In this document: piece after piece, positions 31,998 through 39,424 of the stretch | Position numbering within the stretch: the first letter of the stretch is position 1 | How the letters are laid out: each line of letters opens with the position of its first letter | Source of the DNA: CAYRFQ01 sp964423615 | GTDB lineage: Bacteria > Planctomycetota > Planctomycetia > Gemmatales > Gemmataceae | Direction of reading: 5' to 3' | Length of the DNA: 45,116 bases | Assembly (NCBI GenBank): GCA_964423615.1 | Contig: CAYRFQ010000057.1 | Span: 1-45,116, forward strand | Notes under the pieces: generated by a model | What the model was told of the DNA's origin: nothing | The model's input: the letters and a program-made list of their open reading frames with translations, nothing else | Databases searched by the model: none | Translations under genes and position numbers: made by a program

Positions 31998-33892
31998 GCA
32001 GGCGGCGCAAGAACCATCTGAAGGTCTCGACGTTCCCATTCATCGCAGTCTTGCTGTGTGCGATGGGGGCCTTGATCTTGTTGTTACTCATCATGGACCG
32101 CCAGGCGAGGTTGGCGGCACGCATGAAAGCAACTCAGGAAGCGGAGAAACTCCGTCGTGCGGAATTGGCCGCCCGAAATGACGAAGAAAAGGAAAAAGCT
32201 GCCGAGCGCGAAAAGGCCCTCCGCGAGGCGGAAGCCAAACGACAACAACGCCTCGAATGGGAAAGGCAACGTCGCGAACGGGAAAAGCAACGCCGTGAAC
32301 TTCGGGTGCAACGACTCGCCCAGATGAAAGCCATCGAAGAGAAGCTCGCCCAAATATCGCAACAAGATGCCCAGGCGACCAAGGAACTCCGAGCGCTCAC
32401 GAAGCGATATCAGGCCCTTTATCGACAACTCTCGGTCGAAGATCAGAAGACGAAAGCACTGCAAGCTCACCTCGCCAAACTACGGGCGGCACTTGCAACG
32501 AAGGATGCCACGACCACAGGCACGCACGCCAGTTTGAAACAAGCCAAGCAGGAAGTCGCGAAGTTGGATGCCAAACTGAAACAACTGAAGCAAGCCAAGT
32601 CGAGAGCAGTCCGGTCGTACTCGCTCATCCCGTATGCGGGGCCCAAAGGCGAGAATCGCAAGCCGATTTACATCGAATGTCGGCAAAACGGGATTGTATT
32701 GCATCCCGAGAAAGTGGCCCTCGAAGGTGCGAGGTTCAGACCAGGATTACTCGATCTTCACCTTAACGAGCGGCTTGTCAAATACGAAACCAGAGTCAAC
32801 GGGAAGACCCATAAGCCGTACATTTTCTTCCTGGTTCGCCCAGAAGGTCTGAAGAGTTACTACTCCGCGAAGGAATTTGTCTCGAAAATGGAAATCGATT
32901 TTGGATACGAGTTAATCGAACAAGACTGGGTTGTCGATGTATCGGGAAAGGGAGCAACGTTCCGAACGAAGAAGACCGAGGTTTCTCCAATCATCCCCAA
33001 GGGGAGCGGGCTAGCTCACACCGGTCGAAACGGGACAAATCCGAGTTCGCAAGCGGAAATGGACATTCCGAGACTCGTCGAGACGAACCAAGGCATTAGG
33101 ATCCAACGACGCACGCCGTACGGAACTGTGTGGACTCCGAAGCCGAAGGCTGACCGCCAACTTGGTTCCCAGGGTGGAACGAGCCCTTTTGCGGTCGGGA
33201 ACGGTGGAACTCAGCAGGGTTTTCTTGTCGATTTTGCTCCGACAGGTCGTCGTCAAAACCGACCAAGCGATCCGAAAAAAGGGAACGGTAGTGGTAGCCG
33301 ATTGGGTCAGACAGAAGCGGCCCAAGGTGAACTGCTTGTTCCGCCGAGGACGGATCGAGAGACTGGTTCGAAGGGTGAGATCCAAAAAAGAGACCGACGT
33401 GGAACCAATGGGAAACCCCGAACGGATGAGAAACCCCCGAAGGTTCCACCGAACGAATTTCGTGATCCGCGACCAAAGACAGCACGAGGAACCAGAGCGG
33501 GACAATCGCAGGGATCGCATCCGCAGGGAAAACGACCGCAAAAGCCGCAACAACGGCACGTCCGGCGAGATTGGATCATCCCAGTCGTGTGCAAAGAAAC
33601 TGGGGCCAGTGTCCCTCACTTGCGACAAAGGTTTCCCACTTCTTCGTTCGTGCGGTCGAAAACAGTTCACCCCATGGTCCAAGGGATTTACGACCTCATT
33701 CGACGTCGACATAAGAGGTTGCGACCGGGCGAACCCATGTTTCGCCCAGTCATCCGTTTCGAAGTACACCCAGACGGGTTGCGGACGTTCCAGGGAGCGA
33801 GTCTGTTGTTGGAAGTTTTGGGCGTTGCGATGCAACGAGAGAATATCCTTCCCGACCGACCGCGATTGTCCGAATACTACCGAAAAGAGTGA
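31994..33892 (+). CDS. Single-pass coiled-coil partner of the channel protein
   Basis: 632 residues. A basic start (MSRRRKNHLK) and one transmembrane helix (about 11-34, VSTFPFIAVLLCAMGALILL) are the N-in/C-out topology of ExbD/TolR/MotB partners. A charged coiled coil runs to about 210. A soluble domain follows (about 215-320, from PIYIECRQNGIVLHPEKVAL to a VRPEGLKSYY motif). A disordered basic/Gly-Pro linker (about 335-530) comes next, then a second, degenerate copy of the domain (PVVCKETGASV to FEVHPDGLRTFQGASLLLEV). I do not know its name. The TM lacks the usual Asp at its start, whereas the next gene's product has one. Translation is coupled to the channel gene by the ATGA overlap. A repeat element lies within the linker (33215-33259). 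Confidence 0.7.
   Translation: MSRRRKNHLKVSTFPFIAVLLCAMGALILLLLIMDRQARLAARMKATQEAEKLRRAELAARNDEEKEKAAEREKALREAEAKRQQRLEWERQRREREKQRRELRVQRLAQMKAIEEKLAQISQQDAQATKELRALTKRYQALYRQLSVEDQKTKALQAHLAKLRAALATKDATTTGTHASLKQAKQEVAKLDAKLKQLKQAKSRAVRSYSLIPYAGPKGENRKPIYIECRQNGIVLHPEKVALEGARFRPGLLDLHLNERLVKYETRVNGKTHKPYIFFLVRPEGLKSYYSAKEFVSKMEIDFGYELIEQDWVVDVSGKGATFRTKKTEVSPIIPKGSGLAHTGRNGTNPSSQAEMDIPRLVETNQGIRIQRRTPYGTVWTPKPKADRQLGSQGGTSPFAVGNGGTQQGFLVDFAPTGRRQNRPSDPKKGNGSGSRLGQTEAAQGELLVPPRTDRETGSKGEIQKRDRRGTNGKPRTDEKPPKVPPNEFRDPRPKTARGTRAGQSQGSHPQGKRPQKPQQRHVRRDWIIPVVCKETGASVPHLRQRFPTSSFVRSKTVHPMVQGIYDLIRRRHKRLRPGEPMFRPVIRFEVHPDGLRTFQGASLLLEVLGVAMQRENILPDRPRLSEYYRKE
33215..33259 (+). repeat. Interspersed palindromic element inside a coding sequence (copy D)
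   Basis: Matches the intergenic element at 40322-40367 with two one-base gaps: a GTTTTC box, a GTCG segment, then the CTCCGACAG core and a TCGTCGTC(G)AAAAC end. Read as protein it gives residues ~408-422, including APTGRRQNR, in the disordered linker. Confidence 0.6.
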
Positions 33893-33901
33893 TCCGGCGA
33901 C

Positions 33902-35062
33902 ATGATCCGACGTAGACGCCGACGCAATACGAACGATCTGGCTTTCGGGCTCGATTCGTTTCTCGACATCATCGCCAACGTGATTGGGATCATCATCCGG
34001 ATGATCCTTGTCGTTTGGGTGGGGGCCAGTGCGTACTATACCGCCCAGTACCAGGTTGTTGTTCCGGAGCGACCAAAACCGACTGTGTTTTCTGGTCAGT
34101 TTAGCTCCGACAGGTCGTCGCCGAAAAAAACGACAGACGAGCGGCCCAACAACTCGCAGGGGAGCAGCCAGCCATCCGCTGAGTTGTTTGCTCTTCCGAC
34201 GTTGCCGATGATCGAAGAACCAGAAGACACGCTGGTGGTGGAATTACGACGGGAGAAACGAAAACTCGAAGCGGCGGGTCGTCTGCTCGGGGAACATCTC
34301 GCTGCGTTGCCGGCCCGGAAGTTGGAAGAACGACAAACTCGCGAAAAAGTGAAGTCGCTCCAGATTCAACAAGCACGCCTGGCCACAGTTGCCCAGACCC
34401 TCGCCCTCAGGCTCCAGAATGTTCGAAACTTCGATCACCTGACGAAGAATGCTCTGACCGATGTGCTCACCAAGCGAGAACTCCTCAAAGCCGAGATCGC
34501 CAGGCTTGAGAAACTCCCAAAGAAGACCAACACGCAGTTTTATCAAGCACCGGTAAGTCGTGAGGTGCGGGATAGTAAGGAAGTGTTTTTCGAATGCCGT
34601 GGTGGGCGTGTCAGCTTCATCGATACGGAGAGCTTTCTGGCCGAGGTCGAAACGAACTTGTTCACAACCTTGCCCGAGCGACTCCGGCAACGACCGACGG
34701 TGACGTACTCGACACGGGCCATAGGTGCGTTTCGGATGCGTTGGACGGCCGAGCGGTACAACGCGGGATTTGGTGACACCAAGGTCCACGTCCAGTGGGT
34801 CATTGCGCCAATCAAAAACGAACGGGGCGAAACGCTCGGGCAAGCTCTTGCGAAGAACTCTCGGTTCCGCAACGTCGTGGACTTTGAAGATCCACGGACG
34901 GCCGTTGTGACGTTTTGTGTCTACCCTGATAGCTTCGGAGTGTACCGAAAACTTCGCAATTATCTCTACCAGCGCAAAATGGAGGTGGCTGGACGTCCGC
35001 TTCCATTTGGTGCACAGATTGGTGCGTCCAGCCGAGATGGTCGAGCCGCGCGAGGACAGTGA
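33902..35062 (+). CDS. Second single-pass partner (ExbD/TolR-like) of the channel operon
   Basis: 386 residues. A basic start (MIRRRRRRNTND) leads to a helix about 15-42, FGLDSFLDIIANVIGIIIRM, with an Asp at the membrane boundary as in the proton-carrying Asp of MotB/TolR/ExbD. A Ser/Thr/Pro linker and a coiled coil (about 100-200) precede a soluble domain. It opens EVFFECRGGRVSFIDTESFL and ends VVTFCVYPDSFGVYRKLRNY, the same layout as the two domains in the preceding protein. The gap to the previous gene is 9 bases, with no strong ribosome-binding site, suggesting coupled translation. Function unknown; it probably completes a proton-driven complex spanning inner membrane and periplasm. A repeat element (34082-34127) codes part of the linker. 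Confidence 0.72.
   Translation: MIRRRRRRNTNDLAFGLDSFLDIIANVIGIIIRMILVVWVGASAYYTAQYQVVVPERPKPTVFSGQFSSDRSSPKKTTDERPNNSQGSSQPSAELFALPTLPMIEEPEDTLVVELRREKRKLEAAGRLLGEHLAALPARKLEERQTREKVKSLQIQQARLATVAQTLALRLQNVRNFDHLTKNALTDVLTKRELLKAEIARLEKLPKKTNTQFYQAPVSREVRDSKEVFFECRGGRVSFIDTESFLAEVETNLFTTLPERLRQRPTVTYSTRAIGAFRMRWTAERYNAGFGDTKVHVQWVIAPIKNERGETLGQALAKNSRFRNVVDFEDPRTAVVTFCVYPDSFGVYRKLRNYLYQRKMEVAGRPLPFGAQIGASSRDGRAARGQ
34082..34127 (+). repeat. Interspersed palindromic element inside a coding sequence (copy C)
   Basis: 46 bases matching the intergenic copy at 40322-40367 at about 40 of 46 positions without gaps, including a 15-base run TGTGTTTTCTGGTC-type start and the CTCCGACAG core. It codes PTVFSGQFSSDRSSPK (residues ~61-76), just after the transmembrane helix, in a different reading frame from the copy at 33215-33259. 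Confidence 0.7.
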
Positions 35063-35063
35063 T

Positions 35064-35114
35064 TTCGGCCCGAGGGTGTGACGAGTGAAGGCAAGGCCGA
35101 ACGAAGTCACACCC
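35064..35114. terminator. Inverted repeats between convergent genes, possible terminator
   Basis: GGGTGTGAC (35074-35082) and GTCACACCC (35106-35114) pair perfectly over 9 bp. A second pair, TTCGGCC (35064-35070) and GGCCGAA (35095-35101), would compete. No U-run follows on either strand, so termination is only suggested by position between convergent stops. Confidence 0.35.
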
Positions 35115-35165
35115 GAGATGCGTGGTGTGTCTGGGTCGCAAGCTCCGTATTACGCCTGAGAGCAC

Positions 35166-36350
35166 TTACGCCTTGAGAGTTTCGTCGTGCTTTTGGAGGC
35201 TCGGTGGCAAGTCACCTTTACGAACGTTTTCCAGGGCAGCAGTTGCCCCGGCGAGTTGGTCTGCGTCGTTGTCTTCCCATTCGATGTTCACAGCTCCGTC
35301 ATAACCAACGCGATTCAACTCGATCATGATCTCTTCGACGCTGTTGGCATCCCGAGCCGTTCCGGCGGTGACGAAGTTCCAACCGAGGTATGGGTGCCCC
35401 ATGTCGCGATGACCGCCCAACAGTCCAGCGCGGCAATGTTCGCGCATGACCTGTACGCCTTTGATGTGGGCGCAGTGGATTCGGTCAGAAAACTCGCGAA
35501 TGAAATCGATGACCGAAACGTTCTGCCATTCCATGTGAGACCCGTCGAGATTGAAACCGACGGCATCTTTGAAACCCGCCGCGTCCATGGCGTCCAGGTA
35601 ATCGTGGGCCGATTCGATGTCCCCCATTGCACGCTCGCTAGGGTGACACTCCAGGTCGAACGTCACGCCGTATTTCTTGCAGGCCTCGAACACCGGACCG
35701 AACCTCTCGGCGAGCAACTCCAGGCTCACTTTCCGAACGTCGGCGATGGCGTGTCCGCCGATCTCTGAGGGCAACGGGGGGAACAAGAAGAAGTGGCTCC
35801 AGCAATTAGCAGGCGACCCGACAAAACCGGGAACGGCGACTTTCCGGTCTTGGAGCTTGCCGAGGTAATGGGCCAGTCGCACACACCGAATGAGATCGGT
35901 TTGGGCCTGTTGGTGGACGAGTTTGCCGACTTCTTCGGGCACAAAGTAGGGGTCGGTCCGGGGAGGATTGTTGCCACTGTCTCGCCAGGCCTTGTACGCT
36001 GCGACGGCTTCACCACCAACGAACTGCAAAGTCTTCGCGCTGGGCTCATCGCCAAGAGCCTGTCCTTGGAGATGCGTCGCGACGGTGAAGATTTCCAGCC
36101 CATGACGCTTGGCGAGATCGACGCGTTGTTTCGCGTATTCTTCGGCTCCGGCGTCGGTGTCGCATTTCGCCAGTTCGAGTTCCCAACTGGCTTCTTCCCA
36201 TCCGTCGAACCCGACTTCTCCGAGGAAGCTGATCCACTTGGCTTCGTCGACGTTTCCGAATTGCCCCCGGACCAAGCCGATCTGGTGGTAGGAGGTTTTT
36301 CCATTGCGGTGTGTTGTTGTTTGTTTGTACCCGTTGCGTGGGAAACTCAT
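35166..36350 (-). CDS. Sugar phosphate isomerase/epimerase (xylose-isomerase-like TIM barrel)
   Basis: 394 residues, TIM-barrel family of sugar isomerases/epimerases (IolE/xylose isomerase-like). Metal-site and barrel blocks visible: EEASWELELAKCD near the front, GVTFDLECHPSERAMGDI (Glu ligand), VGFNLDGSHMEWQNV (Asp/His), IHCAHIKGVQV, GHRDMGHPYLGWNFVTAG, and GAVNIEWEDND (Glu) near the C-terminus. These match the usual Glu-Asp-His-Glu divalent metal site. It likely interconverts keto and aldo sugars or epimerises a sugar acid in the cytoplasm; the substrate is not readable. I chose the ATG at 36350 because AAGGAA lies close upstream; an ATG at 36389 would add 13 residues. It converges on the channel operon and has its own promoter candidate. 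Confidence 0.85.
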   Translation of the reverse strand: MSFPRNGYKQTTTHRNGKTSYHQIGLVRGQFGNVDEAKWISFLGEVGFDGWEEASWELELAKCDTDAGAEEYAKQRVDLAKRHGLEIFTVATHLQGQALGDEPSAKTLQFVGGEAVAAYKAWRDSGNNPPRTDPYFVPEEVGKLVHQQAQTDLIRCVRLAHYLGKLQDRKVAVPGFVGSPANCWSHFFLFPPLPSEIGGHAIADVRKVSLELLAERFGPVFEACKKYGVTFDLECHPSERAMGDIESAHDYLDAMDAAGFKDAVGFNLDGSHMEWQNVSVIDFIREFSDRIHCAHIKGVQVMREHCRAGLLGGHRDMGHPYLGWNFVTAGTARDANSVEEIMIELNRVGYDGAVNIEWEDNDADQLAGATAALENVRKGDLPPSLQKHDETLKA

Positions 36351-36452
36351 GGTTTGTTCCTTCTTGAGTTCGTTGCTTTTTCCTCGCAACGAACAGCCGA
36401 TTCGAAGCGAGAAAACCTGAGGGAGAGATAGCGAACGTCACAAGTTGCTAAA

Positions 36453-36483
36453 AATAGAATAATTGCCGACTATACTGGCAATT
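36453..36483 (-). promoter_or_regulatory. Possible promoter with overlapping palindromic operator
   Basis: On the minus strand TTGCCA (36476-36481) and TCTATT (36453-36458) are separated by 17 bases, a fair sigma-70 type pair about 100 bases upstream of the isomerase start. A perfect 7-bp inverted repeat, AATTGCC (36461-36467) and GGCAATT (36477-36483), spans the spacer and -35 box, as an operator would. The rest of the gap 36351-36813 holds no supported gene. Confidence 0.35.
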
Positions 36484-36660
36484 GAAGCAAAGGCAAGTAT
36501 TTCCTACGGCGCAGTGCAGGCACTTTGCGTGCAGGCGATCCCTTCGGTCGGCTGTCTGATTTTCGAAGGCAGTGGGCACGGTCGGCGTGCTGCGACGTTT
36601 TCGCTGCGGCGAACAGTGAGGGGACTGTGGGTGGGTGCCTTTCGCGGTCCGGAAACAGAA

Positions 36661-36696
36661 AAAGGCCAACACTCCATGGGTAGAGTGTTGGCCTTT
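36661..36696 (-). terminator. Rho-independent terminator of the lipoprotein gene
   Basis: AAAGGCCAACACTC (36661-36674) and GAGTGTTGGCCTTT (36683-36696) make a perfect 14-bp stem with an 8-base loop. Read on the minus strand it ends in a run of five T, about 115 bases after the lipoprotein stop codon. Confidence 0.85.
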
Positions 36697-36813
36697 CGAG
36701 TTGATCGATTGTGCGGTCTTACGATGGTTCGGAACTCCGAACGCTGGTCCCTGCCGGCCCCGTCCCTTCGAATCGAGATACGCTCTTGCGGCGGAGACTC
36801 AGTGACAGCTCTT

Positions 36814-37395
36814 TCAACGGGTGGGAGGATATTGGTTGGTGTAATTCGTCGGTGTTCTTTGAGTGGAGTAGCTCGGAACACTTCCGTAACCATACCGATT
36901 GGAGGTCGATCCCTGGGGCGAAGTGGTTCGGTCAAAGTTGTTCGTGGGAGGATTCGGCAAGCTGTACGGCTGTGTGGGGTACGGAGCCCGGGGAGGTGGC
37001 ATTCCAGGTGTGGCCGTGTGACCCACAGGCATGGAAGGAGGGCCTCCAACTGGAGTTGTGCTGGGATCCATTCGAGGGATACCCCCTCGAGTCGTCGTCC
37101 CACCAAAACCACCGGCGCCTGGACCATTGAAGTTTTGGGACGTACTCGGCCCACCAGCAGGATAAGGAAGTTGTCCGCCCGACATACGTTGGGAGTGAGT
37201 TTGGGAAACTCCGTTCGTCGGCACGCCTGGTGGTGGATACTGCTTGCTGTGCGTCGGCTTCATCCAGTTCTGCTGTGTTCCCGAGCCGGAGAAGGCATTT
37301 CTGCCTCCGACCTTCTGGGATCCTTGCTGGCACCCGACCATGGTCAATCCGACGACCATCATGCCAGCGATGAGATTGAAAGGCTTCTTGCCCAT
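36814..37395 (-). CDS. Proline/glycine-rich lipoprotein
   Basis: 193 residues. The start is a lipoprotein signal peptide: MGKKPFNLIAGMMVVGLTMV then GC, with a lipobox-like VGC, so Cys is predicted to be lipidated after cleavage. The mature part is low complexity, rich in Pro, Gly, Ser, Thr and Tyr, with no domain I recognise. It is likely to be an extended, disordered surface or periplasmic lipoprotein. A GGGGGA lies about 8 bases before the ATG, and a strong terminator follows at 36661-36696. A long plus-strand frame over the same DNA (36463-37524) is rejected as a shadow. Confidence 0.72.
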   Translation of the reverse strand: MGKKPFNLIAGMMVVGLTMVGCQQGSQKVGGRNAFSGSGTQQNWMKPTHSKQYPPPGVPTNGVSQTHSQRMSGGQLPYPAGGPSTSQNFNGPGAGGFGGTTTRGGIPRMDPSTTPVGGPPSMPVGHTATPGMPPPRAPYPTQPYSLPNPPTNNFDRTTSPQGSTSNRYGYGSVPSYSTQRTPTNYTNQYPPTR

Positions 37396-37582
37396 AACGC
37401 CATCCCCCGTTTCGTGAAATTGCTACGTTCACAGCCCCCCGTAGCTTCCGCCGGCCCAGATGGAGTGACGAGGTGGGCCGACCTCATTATGTCCCAGCTT
37501 CCCCAACATGTGGCTGTGGAATGAAGCCTGCGACTTTCGACGGGTGCGTATAACAATGAGTCGGACGGTCGTCAACCCCGTG

Positions 37583-37591
37583 TGATATAAT
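37583..37591 (+). promoter_or_regulatory. Extended -10 promoter for the 37685 gene
   Basis: TGATATAAT gives a consensus TATAAT (37586-37591) with the TGN extension that can replace a -35 box; no good -35 is seen 17 bases upstream. It lies about 95 bases before the start codon. Confidence 0.5.
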
Positions 37592-37684
37592 GAATAAGGA
37601 CTTGCTCCGGCAGGCTAACCGCCTGCGGGGGACACGCCAGAGCCAGAGGAGGCTATCCTCGGGGCCCGCCTGAGGAACAGAACA
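37592..37684 (+). other. GC-rich structured 5' leader
   Basis: Two small hairpins precede the 37685 gene: GCAGGC/GCCTGC (37610-37615 and 37621-37626, 5-base loop) and GAGG/CCTC (37649-37660, 4-base loop). The ribosome-binding site GAGGAA (37672-37677) follows. The GAGG-CCTC pairing competes with nearby GAGG sequences, so a regulatory leader is possible, but no known riboswitch class is recognised. Confidence 0.35.
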
Positions 37685-39337
37685 ATGGAACCGGAAAAAC
37701 TCATCGCTTCATTGACTCGACCGGAAGCCTTCGCTCATGAAGTCGGTGAAGTCACGGTACTTCAAACACACATCTCGATCGTGTTTCTTGTCGGCGAATA
37801 CGCATACAAAATCAAGAAAGCCGTGAGGTTGGGGTTTCTCGATTTTTCGACTCTTGCGGCCAGACGGCACTTTTGTGAAGAAGAAGTCCAGTTGAACCGA
37901 CGACTCGCGCCTCAAGTTTACCTCGGTGTGGTTCCCATTACCGAGAGCCCCGATGGACTGTGTGTCGAAGGTTCTGGCGAGGTCATCGAATGGGCGGTAA
38001 AGATGCGTCGACTGCCCGACGAGGCTACTCTGGAACATCGGATCCGAGAGAACCTGGTCGGAGTGAGCGAACTCGAACGAGTGGCGAGGAAGTTGGCGGA
38101 GTTTCATGCGAAGGGCGACTCGTCCGAGGGGATCGCCCAGTACGGCCGCTTCGCTGCGGTAGCCGAAAACGCGATGGACAACTTTCGCCAGACCAAGGCG
38201 CACGTTGGCGAGTGCAGGCACCTTGCCGGCAGACGAGCCCAGGGGCCTTGCTTTGCCGGCGGATGTGTGAGCCAAGCCGTCTACGAACGGGTAAAGGCAC
38301 TGACCGAACAACGGCTCGACGAACTCAGGCCAATCATCGAACACAGGGCCGAGCACGGGATCACCAAGGACACCCATGGAGACCTGAGAGTGGACCATGT
38401 GTATTTGTTTCCCGACGAGGCACCGCCGGGCGACATCATCATTCTCGATTGCATCGAGTTCAATGAACGCTTCCGGTATGCTGATCCGATTGCCGATATT
38501 GCGTTCCTGGTGATGGACTTGCATTATCACGGTCGGAGGGATCTGGCGAGGGTGTTGGCCCGTGCGTATTTTCAGAGCGCAGACGATACTCAAGGCCAGG
38601 CACTGCTGCCGTTGTATTGTGCCTACCGGGCTGTCGTTCGTGCCAAGGTCGAAGGCCTGAAGGCCAACGAACCGGAAGTCGATCGCGCCGATCGAGATAA
38701 GGCATTCCGAGAGGCTCGAGCGCATTGGTTGCTCGCCTTGGCCGAGTTGGAGAAGGCCGGGCGGACACCTTGTATCTTGTTGGTGGGTGGGCTCCCAGGA
38801 ACGGGAAAGTCGACTTTGGCTCGATCCTTAGCTGCGGCCCACGATTTCGAGTTGTTGCGCACCGACGTCGTCCGCAAGGAACTGGTCGCGAGAGATGGGG
38901 AGAACTTGGCGAAAGAGTTTTACAGCCAAGAATGGAACGAGAGGACCTACTTGGAATGTCTCCATCGAACGGAGGCGTGGCTTTTTGAAGGCAAGCGGGT
39001 TCTCATCGATGCTAGCTTTCGTGAAGAGAGACGACGGGACATGTTCGTACGACTTGCGAAGGAATGGGGAATCCCGCTGTTATTTCTTCACTGCGAGGCG
39101 GCGGTCGACGTCGTTCGCGGGCGATTGGAAAACCGTGTTGGGGATGCATCCGATGCCGACTGGGATGTGTTCCTCCACGCAGCAGAACTGTGGCAAGACT
39201 CTTCACCCACAACCCATCGAGTCACCGAGCGGATTTCCACCGATGGGACGCCGGAAGAAGTGGTCGAGCTGGCTGAAATTGTTTTGCGAAATCACGGCCT
39301 TGTCGACACCAGCGGCCCCGATAACGCCTTATCTTGA
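37685..39337 (+). CDS. Bifunctional aminoglycoside-phosphotransferase-like / P-loop kinase protein
   Basis: 550 residues, the two-part COG2187/COG0645 architecture. The N-terminal half (about 1-350) resembles APH/choline kinases: HISIVFLVGEYAYKIKKAVR (ATP-lysine strand), THGDLRVDHVYLF near 231-243, and ILDCIEFNERFRYADPIADI near 256-275 for the metal site. The second half starts LLVGGLPGTGKSTLARSLA (Walker A near 369) and LLRTDVVRKEL, typical of small gluconate- or adenylylsulfate-like P-loop kinases. Known proteins of this layout are annotated as AAA-ATPase or APH-family kinases without a confirmed substrate; antibiotic resistance should not be assumed. Cytoplasmic. The ATG follows GAGGAA at good spacing. 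The universal stress protein gene follows 87 bases on and may share its transcript. Confidence 0.82.
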   Translation: MEPEKLIASLTRPEAFAHEVGEVTVLQTHISIVFLVGEYAYKIKKAVRLGFLDFSTLAARRHFCEEEVQLNRRLAPQVYLGVVPITESPDGLCVEGSGEVIEWAVKMRRLPDEATLEHRIRENLVGVSELERVARKLAEFHAKGDSSEGIAQYGRFAAVAENAMDNFRQTKAHVGECRHLAGRRAQGPCFAGGCVSQAVYERVKALTEQRLDELRPIIEHRAEHGITKDTHGDLRVDHVYLFPDEAPPGDIIILDCIEFNERFRYADPIADIAFLVMDLHYHGRRDLARVLARAYFQSADDTQGQALLPLYCAYRAVVRAKVEGLKANEPEVDRADRDKAFREARAHWLLALAELEKAGRTPCILLVGGLPGTGKSTLARSLAAAHDFELLRTDVVRKELVARDGENLAKEFYSQEWNERTYLECLHRTEAWLFEGKRVLIDASFREERRRDMFVRLAKEWGIPLLFLHCEAAVDVVRGRLENRVGDASDADWDVFLHAAELWQDSSPTTHRVTERISTDGTPEEVVELAEIVLRNHGLVDTSGPDNALS

Positions 39338-39424
39338 CGGGTGATAGGTGTTTTTCAACAATGACAACTGTGAGTCGTGTCCCACGTCACGAACTCATAC
39401 CGACATATCTTGGGGAGGGCGACC

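Noticed and set aside
30654..35062. Zorya defence system
   Set aside because: The channel protein resembles ZorA in general layout, but no OmpA-like ZorB and no ZorC/ZorD helicase or nuclease genes are adjacent.
36463..37524. 353-codon plus-strand open frame
   Set aside because: Lies opposite the lipoprotein gene, which has a lipobox signal peptide, ribosome-binding site and terminator; the plus frame is Arg/Ser-rich with no domain.
37685..39337. Aminoglycoside resistance gene
   Set aside because: The APH-like half is fused to a P-loop kinase, an architecture of general kinases with unproven substrate; nothing indicates drug modification.
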